Notes: generated from the letters alone by a model not told the origin. 64,000 nt of DNA from Paenibacillus hemerocallicola (GCF_006265175.1 NZ_VDCQ01000024.1:1-64000), one strand, 5' to 3'. Counted from the stretch's first letter, positions 17,892 through 27,089 are shown. Program-made: numbers and translations.

Positions 17892-18833
17892 TTGGCCCGA
17901 AGCATATTTCGCAAATCGGCGATCGACCGCCTGTCCTCGCCAGATCAATTGGATACGCTGACCCGCCTTACTTCACCCGGAGGCTGGCTCATTCTCGCCG
18001 CCGCAGGACTGCTCATCGTCGCCGCGGCGATTTGGGCGGTGGCCAGCAGCCAGCCGGTCACCGTCAAAAATCCGGGCGTTCTCGTTCGTCCGGGCGGCGT
18101 CGTCTCGATCGGCGCCGTCACGAGCGGCCAACTGACCGACATCCGTATACGGCTGAACGATCACGTCCGCCGCGGCGATGTGATCGCCCGCGTTCGCCAG
18201 CCGGCGCTGCTGGAAGAGCTGGCCGACCGGGAGAACCGGAAGCGGGCGCTCCCGGCGGATGACACGACGGAACGCGGCAACATCGACGCGCGCATTTCGC
18301 AGCTGCAGGCGTTGATCAACGAGCGATCGCGCGTGGTGAGTCCTTACGACGGACGCGTCATCGGGGTGGGTGTCCAGAAATACGACATGTTGTCCGAAGG
18401 AACTTCGGTCGCGACTTTGGAACTGGACAACGGACCGGAACGAGAGCTTCAGGCTGTCATGTACATTCCGGTTCAAATCGGCCAAAAAATCGTCCCCGGC
18501 ATGGAAGCGAAAATCAACCCGACCTCGGTCGGCAAAGAAGAATACGGCAATTTGCTCGGCCGGGTCGTCTCCGTCTCGGAATACCCGGCCACGGAGCAAG
18601 GCATGATGAACACGCTCGGCAACGAGGCGTTCGTGCGCCAGCTCGCGAGCGCGGGGCCGGCCTTGCTGGAGGTGCGCATCGAAATACTGGTCGACAAGTC
18701 GACGCCGAGCGGCTACCGCTGGTCGACGAAGCAAGGTCCTCCCATGGCCATCACGAGCGGAACGCTGATGACCGGAGAGATCATCCTGTACAGACAAAAA
18801 CCGATTTCCTATGTAATCCCGTCCTTTCGATAG
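17892..18833 (+). CDS. NHLM-system HlyD-like secretion protein
   Basis: 313 residues from TTG 17892. One N-terminal membrane helix (GGWLILAAAGLLIVAAAIWAV, about residues 30-50) is followed by a biotinyl-lipoyl-like hairpin (PGGVVSIGAVTSGQLTDIRI, HVRRGDVIARV, VVSPYDGRVIGVGV) and a C-terminal beta domain. This is the membrane-fusion subunit typically encoded with NHLM bacteriocin transporters. It links the two ATP-binding proteins downstream to the outside. It starts 2 bases after the LivJ-like gene. Confidence 0.88.
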   Translation: MARSIFRKSAIDRLSSPDQLDTLTRLTSPGGWLILAAAGLLIVAAAIWAVASSQPVTVKNPGVLVRPGGVVSIGAVTSGQLTDIRIRLNDHVRRGDVIARVRQPALLEELADRENRKRALPADDTTERGNIDARISQLQALINERSRVVSPYDGRVIGVGVQKYDMLSEGTSVATLELDNGPERELQAVMYIPVQIGQKIVPGMEAKINPTSVGKEEYGNLLGRVVSVSEYPATEQGMMNTLGNEAFVRQLASAGPALLEVRIEILVDKSTPSGYRWSTKQGPPMAITSGTLMTGEIILYRQKPISYVIPSFR

Positions 18834-18865
18834 TCAGACCCTAACGTCGTGTGCAGGGGGGCGTC

Positions 18866-21103
18866 ATGAGCGCATTCGCAGGCAAGCAACCAACTGAAAA
18901 GCCAGTCCGAGCCTCACGGGTACGAACGCCGACCGTCCTGCAAATGGAAGAAGTCGAATGCGGCGCGGCCGCGCTTGCCATCGTGCTCGCTTACCACGGG
19001 CGTCAAGTGCCGCTGGAACGGCTGCGCATCGATTGCGGCGTTTCCCGCGACGGCAGCAACGCGCTGAACATCGTGAAAGCCGCACGCAGCTATGCGCTGG
19101 CGACCAAAGCGTTCCGCAAGGAGCCGGGTGAATTGCGCGGGATGATCTTCCCCATGATCATCCACTGGCAATTCAATCATTTCGTCGTCCTGGAAGGGTT
19201 CGGCAAGGGCAAGGCGTATATCAACGACCCTTCGGCGGGTCCACGCACGGTTACGGCTGAAGAGTTCGATGCATCGTTTACCGGAATCGCGCTTGCCTTC
19301 GAGCCGACGGATCAGTTCATTCGGCACAAGGAAAGCTGGCAGACGATCCGTTCCCTGAAGAGCCGGCTTGCCGGCACCGGGGATACGCTGGCCTACGTCG
19401 TGCTGACAGGACTGCTGCTCGTCGTTCCGGGACTAGTCATCCCGGCATTCAGCCGCATATTCGTCGATGAGGTGCTGCTGGCGGGACTGAACAACTGGGT
19501 CGCGCCGCTTCTGGTCGGCATGGGACTCACCGCCTTGCTTCGCGGCCTGCTCACCCTGCTCAGACAGCATTATCTCATCCGGCTGGAGACGGGACTTTCG
19601 ATGAATATGTCCGGCCGCTTTTTCTGGCATGTGCTTCGGCTTCCGATTGCGTTCTTCCAACAGCGGCACGTCGGGGAGATCGCATCGCGGATCGCCATCA
19701 ACAGCCGTCTCGCACATCTGCTCAGCGGGGAACTGGCGGTCGCGCTGCTTGATCTTCTTATGATCGTCTTTTATTTTATTATGATGGTTCAGTACAGTTG
19801 GCTGCTGACCCTGCTCGGCATCGTCATCGCGCTGGCGAATTTCGTTTTCCTGCGCTTCATTTCCAGAGTGCAGACCGATCGCAACCAACGGTTGATGCTG
19901 GATGACGGCAAAATGGACGGGGTGTCCGTGTCGGGACTTAGCCTGATCGAAACGCTAAAAGCGAGCGGAGCGGAATCGGATTTTTTCCGCCGCTGGGCCG
20001 GCTGGCAAAGCAAATTGCTTAATTCCCAGCAGAAGCTGGGGGAAACCGGACAATACGTAACGACGGTGCCGGGGCTTCTGTTCGCGATGAATGCGACGGC
20101 CACTTTGGTCGTCGGCGGTTTGTACGTCATGAACGGCACGTTCACGATCGGCATGCTGGTTGCTTTTCAAAGCTTGATGGCGAGCTTCCTCGACCCGGTC
20201 GGCCGCATTCTCCGTCTCGGAGCGTCATGGCAGGAAATAGCAGGAAGCTTGAGCCGTTTGGATGATGTGTACCGCTATCCGACTGCCTCTGCTGCCGCTG
20301 CGCAAAAAAACGGAAATGCAATCGCTCCAGAGCCGCCCGACTTCGAAAAACGGCAGGCGGCGGCAGTTGCGACGAGCCCCAAGCTGCTGGGCACAGTAAG
20401 CCTGACTGGGGTAAGCTTCGGGTATAGCCCGCTCGAGCAGCCGCTCATTTCAGATTTTCATCTTGAGCTTAATCCAGGCGAGCATATGGCGCTCGTAGGC
20501 GGCACGGGCAGCGGCAAATCGACGATCGCCAAGCTGATCATCGGTCTGTATGAGCCACAAGCCGGAGAGATTCGTTTTGACGGCATGCAGCGGGAGGAAA
20601 TCCCTTCCGTCGTGATGGCGGGATCGCTCGCCTCCGTGGATCAGGAGATTCGCCTGTTCCAGGGCACGATCCGCGACAATATTACGCTATGGGACGAAAC
20701 GGTGCCCGAAACGGATATCGTGCGCGCCTGCAAGGACGCGCAAATCCACGATGACATCGTCTCCCGTCCCGGCGGCTACGACCACCTCGTGACGGAAGGC
20801 GGCGCCAACTTCAGCGGCGGACAGCGCCAGCGGCTCGAAATCGCCAGGGCGCTGTGCGGAAATCCTTCCATTCTCGTATTGGACGAGGCGACGAGCGCGC
20901 TCGATCCGCTGACGGAAAAGGCCGTGATCGACGCTATCAAACGGAGAGGCTGCTCCTGCATCACGGTAGCCCACCGGCTCAGCTCGATCCGCGACGCGGA
21001 CGAAATTATCGTGTTGAAGCGGGGAAATGTCGAGGAGCGAGGACGGCATGCACAATTGATCATGCAGGGCGGTCTGTACGCTGCGCTGGTTGCGGATGAT
21101 TAA
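18866..21103 (+). CDS. NHLM-type C39 peptidase / ABC transporter, permease and ATPase
   Basis: 745 residues from ATG 18866 (CAGGGGGG upstream; GTG 18851 is an alternative). The C39 bacteriocin-processing peptidase has its full triad: Cys32 (EVECGAAAL), His105 (FNHFVVLEGF) and Asp121 (INDPSAGPR). Six membrane helices follow. The ATPase has Walker A GGTGSGKST (545-553), signature FSGGQRQRLEIARA (649 on) and Walker B ILVLDEATSALD (Asp673, Glu674). It should cut both precursors after the leader Gly-Gly and drive export. Its stop overlaps the frame of the second ABC gene. Confidence 0.93.
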   Translation: MSAFAGKQPTEKPVRASRVRTPTVLQMEEVECGAAALAIVLAYHGRQVPLERLRIDCGVSRDGSNALNIVKAARSYALATKAFRKEPGELRGMIFPMIIHWQFNHFVVLEGFGKGKAYINDPSAGPRTVTAEEFDASFTGIALAFEPTDQFIRHKESWQTIRSLKSRLAGTGDTLAYVVLTGLLLVVPGLVIPAFSRIFVDEVLLAGLNNWVAPLLVGMGLTALLRGLLTLLRQHYLIRLETGLSMNMSGRFFWHVLRLPIAFFQQRHVGEIASRIAINSRLAHLLSGELAVALLDLLMIVFYFIMMVQYSWLLTLLGIVIALANFVFLRFISRVQTDRNQRLMLDDGKMDGVSVSGLSLIETLKASGAESDFFRRWAGWQSKLLNSQQKLGETGQYVTTVPGLLFAMNATATLVVGGLYVMNGTFTIGMLVAFQSLMASFLDPVGRILRLGASWQEIAGSLSRLDDVYRYPTASAAAAQKNGNAIAPEPPDFEKRQAAAVATSPKLLGTVSLTGVSFGYSPLEQPLISDFHLELNPGEHMALVGGTGSGKSTIAKLIIGLYEPQAGEIRFDGMQREEIPSVVMAGSLASVDQEIRLFQGTIRDNITLWDETVPETDIVRACKDAQIHDDIVSRPGGYDHLVTEGGANFSGGQRQRLEIARALCGNPSILVLDEATSALDPLTEKAVIDAIKRRGCSCITVAHRLSSIRDADEIIVLKRGNVEERGRHAQLIMQGGLYAALVADD

Positions 21104-21119
21104 CAGGGATGGAGGCGCG

Positions 21120-24038
21120 ATGGTGGACCGATCGGAGACGGAAAGAGAGATCGCGGCGGCAGCGGCCGTGCAGTTCGGTGGGGAACCCGTTTCCGCCATG
21201 CCGTCCGGCGGCCTGTTATTGAAGGGAAGTGGGATATGGATTGTTCGCCTTGGCGCGGTGCGCCTGTTCTCGGTGGTTGCCGGCGAGGACGGCGGCTACG
21301 GCAAACGCTCACATCTGTTCGACGCCGGCGCGGGCAGCGTGCTATTCGGATTGGGAGAGCAACTGGAGAGGACTTCGGTTTCGACGAAAGCAAGCGTACT
21401 GGCCGTCGGTCTCGAAGATGCGGAGCTTGTCCCGATGCCCCGTGCATCCATCTATGCGCTGGCGGCCGATCCGGATCTGTACCGTTGGATGACCGAACAG
21501 TTGGACCGGTGGATTGAAGCGTGGCGGGAGGCGCTCGCCGGGGAAGACGAAGCCGGCGCCGCTTCCGAAACGGTCATACGCGCGGATGTCGCGCGGCAGT
21601 GGGTACGGCTCCATGACCCCGAAGCGGAGCCGCTCCGTTGGCGCGTAAGGGGGCTCGAGCTGCCGCTTCCTGTCGGCAACGCGACGGCGTTCCCGCTTGG
21701 AGGCGCAAGTTGGCTGATCAACCCCGGCGCAGCCGATCTCATACGATTGAATACGTCCGATTGGTGGCGCGGCGATCCGGAATGGAGCGGCCTCGACGCA
21801 TTCCATGCGCTCGCCTTAACGGCGCTGCAGTGTCTTCGCGAACTGGACTCGTTAGCCGAGCAGGCCCGATTCGATGCGCGCGCTTCGCAGGATCAATACA
21901 TGCTGAACCGTGCGATTGCCCGATTGCAAGGCGTACATAGCGGAGATGAGGGGCTGAGCTTTATCGACGACGCGGATGGACAGCGTCCGCTTGTCGCGGC
22001 AGCGCAAGCCGTTGGGCGATATTTGGGCATCGAGGTGCGGCCGTCTCAGCATGCTTCGGATGCAGGAGGCGATCCGATCCAGGCGATCGCCGATGCTTCC
22101 CGGTTCCGCGCTCGGGAAGTCGCGCTTGCCGGACGATGGTGGCGGGAGGATAATGGGCCGCTGCTGGCGTTCTCGAAGCCGGACGACCGGCCCGTCGCGC
22201 TGCTGCCGCATAAGACGGGCCGGTACCGCCTGTTCGATCCGGCCGACGGCTCGCTGCGTGACGTCACGGAGACAATGGCCGGTCAACTGAAGAACACGGC
22301 CATCATGTTCTATAAGCCGCTGCCGTTTCGGAAGCTGAAGCTTAACGATATTATCCGTGCGGGAATACAGCGCGGCATTTGGAGCGATCTCGCCGTCATG
22401 CTGTCGCTAGGAGCGATCGTCGGGCTGCTTGGCTTGTTGACACCGATCTTGACGGGTATTCTGTACGATACGATCATTCCGGATGCCGACAGGTCGCAGC
22501 TTATTCAAATGGCTTTTATCCTCGCCAGCTCCGCTGTGGCTGTATTTCTGTTCGAAACCGCCCGGGGCGTAGCGATGCTGCGGATCGAAGGACGGGTGGA
22601 CATGACGATACAGGCAGCGGTATGGGATCGCCTGCTGCGCATGCCGGTTTCGTTTTTTCGCGGCTATTCGTCTGGCGACCTGTCCATGCGCGTGAACAGC
22701 ATTGCCGCCATTCGCCGCAAGCTGTCGGGAATCGCCGTTTCTTCGCTGTTTTCCGGCTTGTTCTCGGTTTTTTATCTGGTTTTGCTGTTTATGTACCATT
22801 CCGGAATTGCGCTCATCGCGCTCGGGCTTTCCGCCGCCGGCATTTTGGTCACGACGGCCTTCTCGGTCGCTCAGCTGCGTTACCAGCGGGAGCTCATGCA
22901 GCAGCAAGGGCATTTGCGCAGCCTGATGGTGCAACTATTGGCCGGCATCGCCAAATTTCGGGTCGCCGCCGCCGAGAGCCGCGCCTTTTATTTATGGGCG
23001 AGCTTGTTCGGCAAGCAAAACCGCATCCAGTTTCATATGAGCAAGCTGGAAGCCTATTATGCCGTCTTTCAGACGATGTTTCCGATCGGAACCTCCATGG
23101 TGCTGTATGATTCGGTTGTCTCGTTTGGCGCGAATTCGATCAGTACGGGGAATTTTATCGCTTTTTTCGCCGCCTTCTCCGCTATGCAAAGCGGCATGAT
23201 GGCGATGTCCGCCTCATTGTTGTCTATCTTAAGCGTCGTTACGCTGTACGAACGGGCAAAGCCGATTCTGCAGGCGCTGCCGGAGGAGGCGGACGGAGGC
23301 GAATTTCCCGGATCGCTCGGCGGAGGGGTCGAGTTGACCCATGTTTGTTTTCGCTATGCGGCAGATGGGGCGTTGACGATCCGGGACGTGTCGCTGAAGG
23401 TCAATCCGGGAGCCTTCGTTGCGATCGTGGGGGAATCCGGAAGCGGCAAGTCGACGCTGCTGCGGCTCATGCTCGGTTTCGAGAAGCCGGAATCCGGCAT
23501 CATCGGTTACGACGGCAAAGATTTAGCCAGGTTGGACATTCAAGCTGTCCGGCGGCAATTGGGGGTCGTGCTGCAAAACGGAGGATTGATGGCCGGCGAT
23601 CTGTATTCCAACATCGTCGGGTCTTCGGGATTGTCCGTCGATGACGCGTGGGAGGCGGCTCGAATTGCCGGACTGGAGGAGGACATCCGCGACATGCCGA
23701 TGGGAATGCATACCGTCTTGCCCGACGGGGGAGGGATGTTGTCCGGCGGCCAAGTCCAGCGGCTGCTTATCGCAAGAGCGGTCGTACGCAAGCCGAAAAT
23801 CCTGTTTTTCGACGAAGCGACAAGCGCGCTCGATAACCGTACGCAGGCAGCGGTCAGCGACAGCCTCGAACGGCTTCAGGCAACGCGGATCGTCATCGCC
23901 CACAGGTTAAGCACGATTCGACATGCGGATTTGATCATTGTCCTGAATCGCGGTGAGATTGTGCAGCAAGGCACGTATGAAGAGCTTATGTCCCGGCAAG
24001 GGCTCTTCGCGGAAATGGCCAAGCGGCAGACGGTATAG
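21120..24038 (+). CDS. NHLM-type ABC transporter, permease and ATPase
   Basis: 972 residues from ATG 21120 (GGAGG 5 bases upstream; the frame opens at 21090). It has a roughly 300-residue N-terminal region resembling a cyclic-nucleotide-binding-like beta roll (GSGIWIVRLGAVRLFSVV), typical of the second NHLM exporter subunit, and no C39 domain. Membrane helices occupy about 430-680. The ATPase has Walker A GESGSGKST (771-779), signature LSGGQVQRLLIARA and Walker B ILFFDEATSALD. It likely pairs with the C39 transporter as a heterodimer. Last gene of the island. Confidence 0.92.
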   Translation: MVDRSETEREIAAAAAVQFGGEPVSAMPSGGLLLKGSGIWIVRLGAVRLFSVVAGEDGGYGKRSHLFDAGAGSVLFGLGEQLERTSVSTKASVLAVGLEDAELVPMPRASIYALAADPDLYRWMTEQLDRWIEAWREALAGEDEAGAASETVIRADVARQWVRLHDPEAEPLRWRVRGLELPLPVGNATAFPLGGASWLINPGAADLIRLNTSDWWRGDPEWSGLDAFHALALTALQCLRELDSLAEQARFDARASQDQYMLNRAIARLQGVHSGDEGLSFIDDADGQRPLVAAAQAVGRYLGIEVRPSQHASDAGGDPIQAIADASRFRAREVALAGRWWREDNGPLLAFSKPDDRPVALLPHKTGRYRLFDPADGSLRDVTETMAGQLKNTAIMFYKPLPFRKLKLNDIIRAGIQRGIWSDLAVMLSLGAIVGLLGLLTPILTGILYDTIIPDADRSQLIQMAFILASSAVAVFLFETARGVAMLRIEGRVDMTIQAAVWDRLLRMPVSFFRGYSSGDLSMRVNSIAAIRRKLSGIAVSSLFSGLFSVFYLVLLFMYHSGIALIALGLSAAGILVTTAFSVAQLRYQRELMQQQGHLRSLMVQLLAGIAKFRVAAAESRAFYLWASLFGKQNRIQFHMSKLEAYYAVFQTMFPIGTSMVLYDSVVSFGANSISTGNFIAFFAAFSAMQSGMMAMSASLLSILSVVTLYERAKPILQALPEEADGGEFPGSLGGGVELTHVCFRYAADGALTIRDVSLKVNPGAFVAIVGESGSGKSTLLRLMLGFEKPESGIIGYDGKDLARLDIQAVRRQLGVVLQNGGLMAGDLYSNIVGSSGLSVDDAWEAARIAGLEEDIRDMPMGMHTVLPDGGGMLSGGQVQRLLIARAVVRKPKILFFDEATSALDNRTQAAVSDSLERLQATRIVIAHRLSTIRHADLIIVLNRGEIVQQGTYEELMSRQGLFAEMAKRQTV

Positions 24039-24084
24039 AGGAAGCGCTGCAGAAGTTCGGAGCGCTGCGGAGGGAATAGAACAT

Positions 24085-24222
24085 AAATCCGAGGCGAGAA
24101 AACCAATTCAAGACGATCTTTGTAATTTTCCGGAAAGGATTGAAGTAATTTTGCATGATGAATACGAGTATTATCCAGTACCATGACCATTTTTCCCTGT
24201 GAGTACGCTTCGACCACCATTA
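24085..24222 (-). pseudogene. IS630-family transposase fragment
   Basis: The minus strand reads VMVVEAYSQGKMVMVLDNTRIHHAKLLQSF and KDRLELVF, the DDE-domain core around the second catalytic Asp (VLDN) of IS630/Tc1-type transposases. The following PPYSPELN motif is destroyed and both ends are missing. It abuts the GC-rich palindrome at 24228. It marks the edge of the lanthipeptide island. Confidence 0.75.
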
Positions 24223-24227
24223 CGCAC

Positions 24228-24279
24228 TGTGCCGGGGCGCGGGCGGGCGCAGACCGCCGCCCGGCGCCAGGCACCCTGA
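24228..24279. repeat. GC-rich palindromic repeat, copy A (REP-like)
   Basis: A 52-base imperfect palindrome bounded by GTGCC and GGCAC with an inner GGGCGG / CCGCCC stem. Copy B lies at 26458-26509 in the same orientation with about four mismatches. The two flank the SLH-protein gene. Confidence 0.75.
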
Positions 24280-24309
24280 ACAGCTCGCGCCGGCTGACAA
24301 TGCCCTGGT

Positions 24310-24343
24310 AACAAACCGGGGACCATAGGGTCCCCGGCTTGTT
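24310..24343 (-). terminator. strong hairpin at the 3' end of the SLH gene
   Basis: AACAAACCGGGGACC (24310-24324) pairs with GGTCCCCGGCTTGTT (24329-24343) over about 15 bp around an ATAG loop, 3 bases past the stop of the minus-strand gene. The T run on the minus strand is short, so termination strength is uncertain. Confidence 0.65.
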
Positions 24344-24346
24344 GAC

Positions 24347-26314
24347 TTATATGTCGAGCATGCGAACGATGGCGGCGGCCGATTCCGCGCGAGTGGTCGA
24401 GGTCTTCGGCCGAACCTTGTTATCGTTCATGCCGCCGATAAGCGAATGCCGATAAGCGACGTATGCCGATCCCCTGGACCAGTCCGAAAGATCGGCGTCG
24501 TCGGCGTAACCGCTGGTCGGCGCGGGATCCGGAACCGTTTTGCCCGAGGCGCGCACGACCATCGCCAGCATTTCCTCGTGCGTGATGTTGTTCGACGGAA
24601 GAAACGTTCCGTCGGAATTGCCCCTTACAATATTGAGCTGAGCCGCTTGAGCGACGGCGTTGGCCGCCCACGAAGGTATATCGTTTTGGTCCGTGAACGG
24701 CAGAGCAATGCCTTCGACATCCGGCTTCAAAGCCCGCATGAGCATCACCGCGAACTCCGCCCTTGTCACGCCCTTTTCCGGCTTGAACGTCCCGTCTTCG
24801 TATCCGAAGACGATTCCCAGTTCCACCGCTTTTGCAATCTCAGGTTTGGCCCAATGGCCGTCGATATCCCGCAACACGATGCGGGGGGGCGGCGATGCGC
24901 TGACGTTCACCTCGCTAATCGCCATGTAGCCGCCTTCGTCCGTCGATGCGATCACCTTGGTTTTGCCCGCCGACACGGCCGTTACGATGCCCGCGCCGTC
25001 GACCTTGGCGACATTCGGATCGTCGCTCTTCCAATTGACTTTGCGATTGACCGCTTCGGAGGGAGCGACGGTGGCGGTTAGCGCCGCGCTCTGCCCGGCT
25101 TGCAGCTCGATCGTCGACTTATCCAGCGTTACGCTGGCAACTGGCGGCGTTCCTAGTGCGAACAGCCCGAAGCCGCTGGCAAACAGGGTGCCGTCGGAGG
25201 AGAAAACGATATTCCCGTGGCCGCCGCCGCTGTTATGAGGCATTTCGGCTTTCCACTTGGCATTGCCGTCGACGGCGGCAATCGCGTACAAATATTGACC
25301 GTCGCTGCTGTAGACATACACAAGCTCTCCCGGACCGGCGACGACTCGCGTGATGGAATTGGTAAATTTGGTGATCCATTTCACGTCCATGGCTGTGTTC
25401 AATCCGACCAGCTTGCCATTGACGAGTCCGACGTACAACTCGCCGGATTTGCCGATGACCGGGGTCGTCGAAATGTCCGCGGATGCCGTATATTTATCTT
25501 TGACGCTCCCGTCCGGCTTGTAGGCCATGACGGTATTTTTGTTGGCTACGGCATACACGGTGCCGTCGGAACCGAGCGCGGTGCCGAAGAAGTTAGCTGT
25601 GCCGCTGCCGCCGGTCATATCGCGCGACCATTTCAAGCTGCCGTCCGGCTTGATCGAGTAGAGACTCGACTTGCCGGATACGGCATACACAGTGCCGTCC
25701 GCGGCGACGCTGAGCGAATGCTGGAGCACCGAAGGCACATTGACCGACCGGATAATCGAACCCTCATCGGGGTCGATAAATACGATTTTATTCGAGTCCG
25801 CGAGCACAATCGTTCCGTCCGGCAAAAAAGAAATCTTCCCCGTGATAGAACCTGAGTACGTCCATCCGATCCGTCCGTCTTTGAATATTTGCTGCAGCCC
25901 GCCTCCCCCTCTTGCAGCGTACAAAGTGCCATCCGGTCCGACGGTCGTGTCGTAATAGCCGTTGTCGGAGAGGAGGCTCCACAACGGCCTGCCGTTAGGC
26001 GCGATGGCGGCCAGCCCGTCACCGTCGGAGTATTTGTTCCAGCTTCCGACGTATAAGGTGCCGTCCGCCGCCAGGCTCGGAGAATAATACGCTCCCTTGA
26101 GCTGGGAATACTCCCAACGGCGCTCGATCAACGGGGCGTTCGCCAAGGACCCCGAAGGGAAATCGTCATCGGGATCGATCAATATGATCGGTACAGACGG
26201 GATAGACGGGAGAGTCGGCCAAATAATCGGTTCCGCTGCCGAAGCGGTCAATGGCGAAAAGGCGAGCAACCCGAGTATGGATAATAAAGCAACCCTTCGT
26301 CGCAACTTGTTCAT
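24347..26314 (-). CDS. S-layer-anchored PQQ-type beta-propeller protein with Big2 and three SLH domains
   Basis: 655 residues. Sec signal peptide (LLSILGLLAFSPLTASAA), then about 330 residues of beta-propeller repeats (DGTLYVGSW, DGTLYAARGG, DGTVYAVSGKSSLYSI, DGTVYAVANKN). A bacterial Ig-like Big2 domain follows (VTLDKSTIELQAGQSAALTATV, about 395-470), then three SLH domains (DIDGHWAKPEIAKAVELGIV, about 480-525; NIVRGNSDGTFLP, about 540-590; DLSDWSRGSAYVAYR, about 605-655). SLH domains bind pyruvylated secondary cell-wall polymer, so the propeller is displayed at the surface. The propeller's ligand is unknown. The gene stands alone between the two GC-rich palindromes. Confidence 0.9.
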   Translation of the reverse strand: MNKLRRRVALLSILGLLAFSPLTASAAEPIIWPTLPSIPSVPIILIDPDDDFPSGSLANAPLIERRWEYSQLKGAYYSPSLAADGTLYVGSWNKYSDGDGLAAIAPNGRPLWSLLSDNGYYDTTVGPDGTLYAARGGGGLQQIFKDGRIGWTYSGSITGKISFLPDGTIVLADSNKIVFIDPDEGSIIRSVNVPSVLQHSLSVAADGTVYAVSGKSSLYSIKPDGSLKWSRDMTGGSGTANFFGTALGSDGTVYAVANKNTVMAYKPDGSVKDKYTASADISTTPVIGKSGELYVGLVNGKLVGLNTAMDVKWITKFTNSITRVVAGPGELVYVYSSDGQYLYAIAAVDGNAKWKAEMPHNSGGGHGNIVFSSDGTLFASGFGLFALGTPPVASVTLDKSTIELQAGQSAALTATVAPSEAVNRKVNWKSDDPNVAKVDGAGIVTAVSAGKTKVIASTDEGGYMAISEVNVSASPPPRIVLRDIDGHWAKPEIAKAVELGIVFGYEDGTFKPEKGVTRAEFAVMLMRALKPDVEGIALPFTDQNDIPSWAANAVAQAAQLNIVRGNSDGTFLPSNNITHEEMLAMVVRASGKTVPDPAPTSGYADDADLSDWSRGSAYVAYRHSLIGGMNDNKVRPKTSTTRAESAAAIVRMLDI

Positions 26315-26457
26315 GGAATTCCTCCAATGTCGATATATTCCGGCGGGATTCGGATACTCAAATTATATTATTAGATGGTGTTCCAATGATATTAAAACCG
26401 AGAAATTTCTTTTGTCCCCCGAGAGCGTGGCCATCCTGATCCGAAGGTTAAACGCTC

Positions 26458-26509
26458 TGTGCCGGGGCCCGGGGGGGCACAGACCGCCGCCCGGCGCCTG
26501 GCACCCTGA
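26458..26509. repeat. GC-rich palindromic repeat, copy B (REP-like)
   Basis: Partner of 24228-24279: same length and orientation, four substitutions, still bounded by GTGCC and GGCAC. It lies about 140 bases upstream of the SLH-protein gene. Confidence 0.75.
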
Positions 26510-26582
26510 GATCGATCGAGGAGCAGCAGCAGCTGAAGGAAGAGCCGGCCGAGAGCGTCGCATCCGGCTCCTGTCAGAAGAA

Positions 26583-26639
26583 AATAATGTTTTAGACTGA
26601 AAATAAAATATTAGACTAAGCAATAATGTATTAGACTGA
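26583..26639 (+). repeat. three tandem ~20-base repeats ending TTAGACTRA
   Basis: AATAATGTTTTAGACTGA, AAATAAAATATTAGACTAA and CAATAATGTATTAGACTGA follow head to tail. Such spaced 20-base units occur at the ends of Tn7- and Tn5053-like elements and as regulator arrays. No inverted partner was seen elsewhere in the window. The sequence turns AT-rich from here to 27050. Confidence 0.6.
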
Positions 26640-26688
26640 CGATGCTTCATTAAACGGGCAGGATTGCATAACAAAATTAGCATTATTC

Positions 26689-27042
26689 ATGGATAAAAAT
26701 GGTACAATTTATTGGGGTGATACATTGAAAAATATAGAGGTGACTACTGAAACTTTAAGGTTTATAAACAAAATAGACGAAGAGATCATTGTGGACTTTA
26801 AAGAATGTAATAAGAATTGGATTGCTTACCACAAAAGAAATAATAAATGGACAGAAGAAAAATACGAGCAGTTTAGGAGACAGAGTAAATGCGTTGGGCA
26901 AAGAGATATCTGTGCGAAGCCCCCTTATTTCGAGTTTTTCACTAAACCCTTTACCAATGTGGAATTAAGGAATCAGAAGGAATTTGCAGCGCTACAGAAA
27001 ATGATCCGTGATGCTGGGTGGACTACATTTGATTTAAGCTAA
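26689..27042 (+). CDS. hypothetical protein, 117 aa
   Basis: Not recognised. 117 residues, soluble, rich in charged and aromatic residues (ITYHKRNNK-like basic stretch, KPPYFEFFTKPF), two Cys (KCVGQRDIC), no signal peptide or membrane helix. Its A+T-rich composition differs sharply from the SLH gene and the lanthipeptide island, which suggests separate acquisition. No clear ribosome binding site precedes the ATG at 26689; an in-frame start further in is possible. It follows the tandem repeats by 50 bases. Confidence 0.55.
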   Translation: MDKNGTIYWGDTLKNIEVTTETLRFINKIDEEIIVDFKECNKNWIAYHKRNNKWTEEKYEQFRRQSKCVGQRDICAKPPYFEFFTKPFTNVELRNQKEFAALQKMIRDAGWTTFDLS

Positions 27043-27062
27043 CGGATAATGGACATATAAAA

Positions 27063-27089
27063 GGAGAAGCCTTAATTATTGGCTTCTCC
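27063..27089. terminator. hairpin after the hypothetical gene
   Basis: GGAGAAGCC and GGCTTCTCC form a perfect 9-bp stem 20 bases past the stop. The T run is on the minus-strand side, so it may act in both directions or only against minus-strand transcription. Confidence 0.6.

Noticed and set aside
16664-17914. 416-residue minus-strand frame opposite the LivJ-like gene
   Set aside because: Shadow of the real gene; no recognisable domain and no ribosome site.
24310-24343. Hairpin as inverted repeat of an IS end
   Set aside because: No matching copy elsewhere in the window and its position right at the stop codon of the SLH gene fits a terminator.
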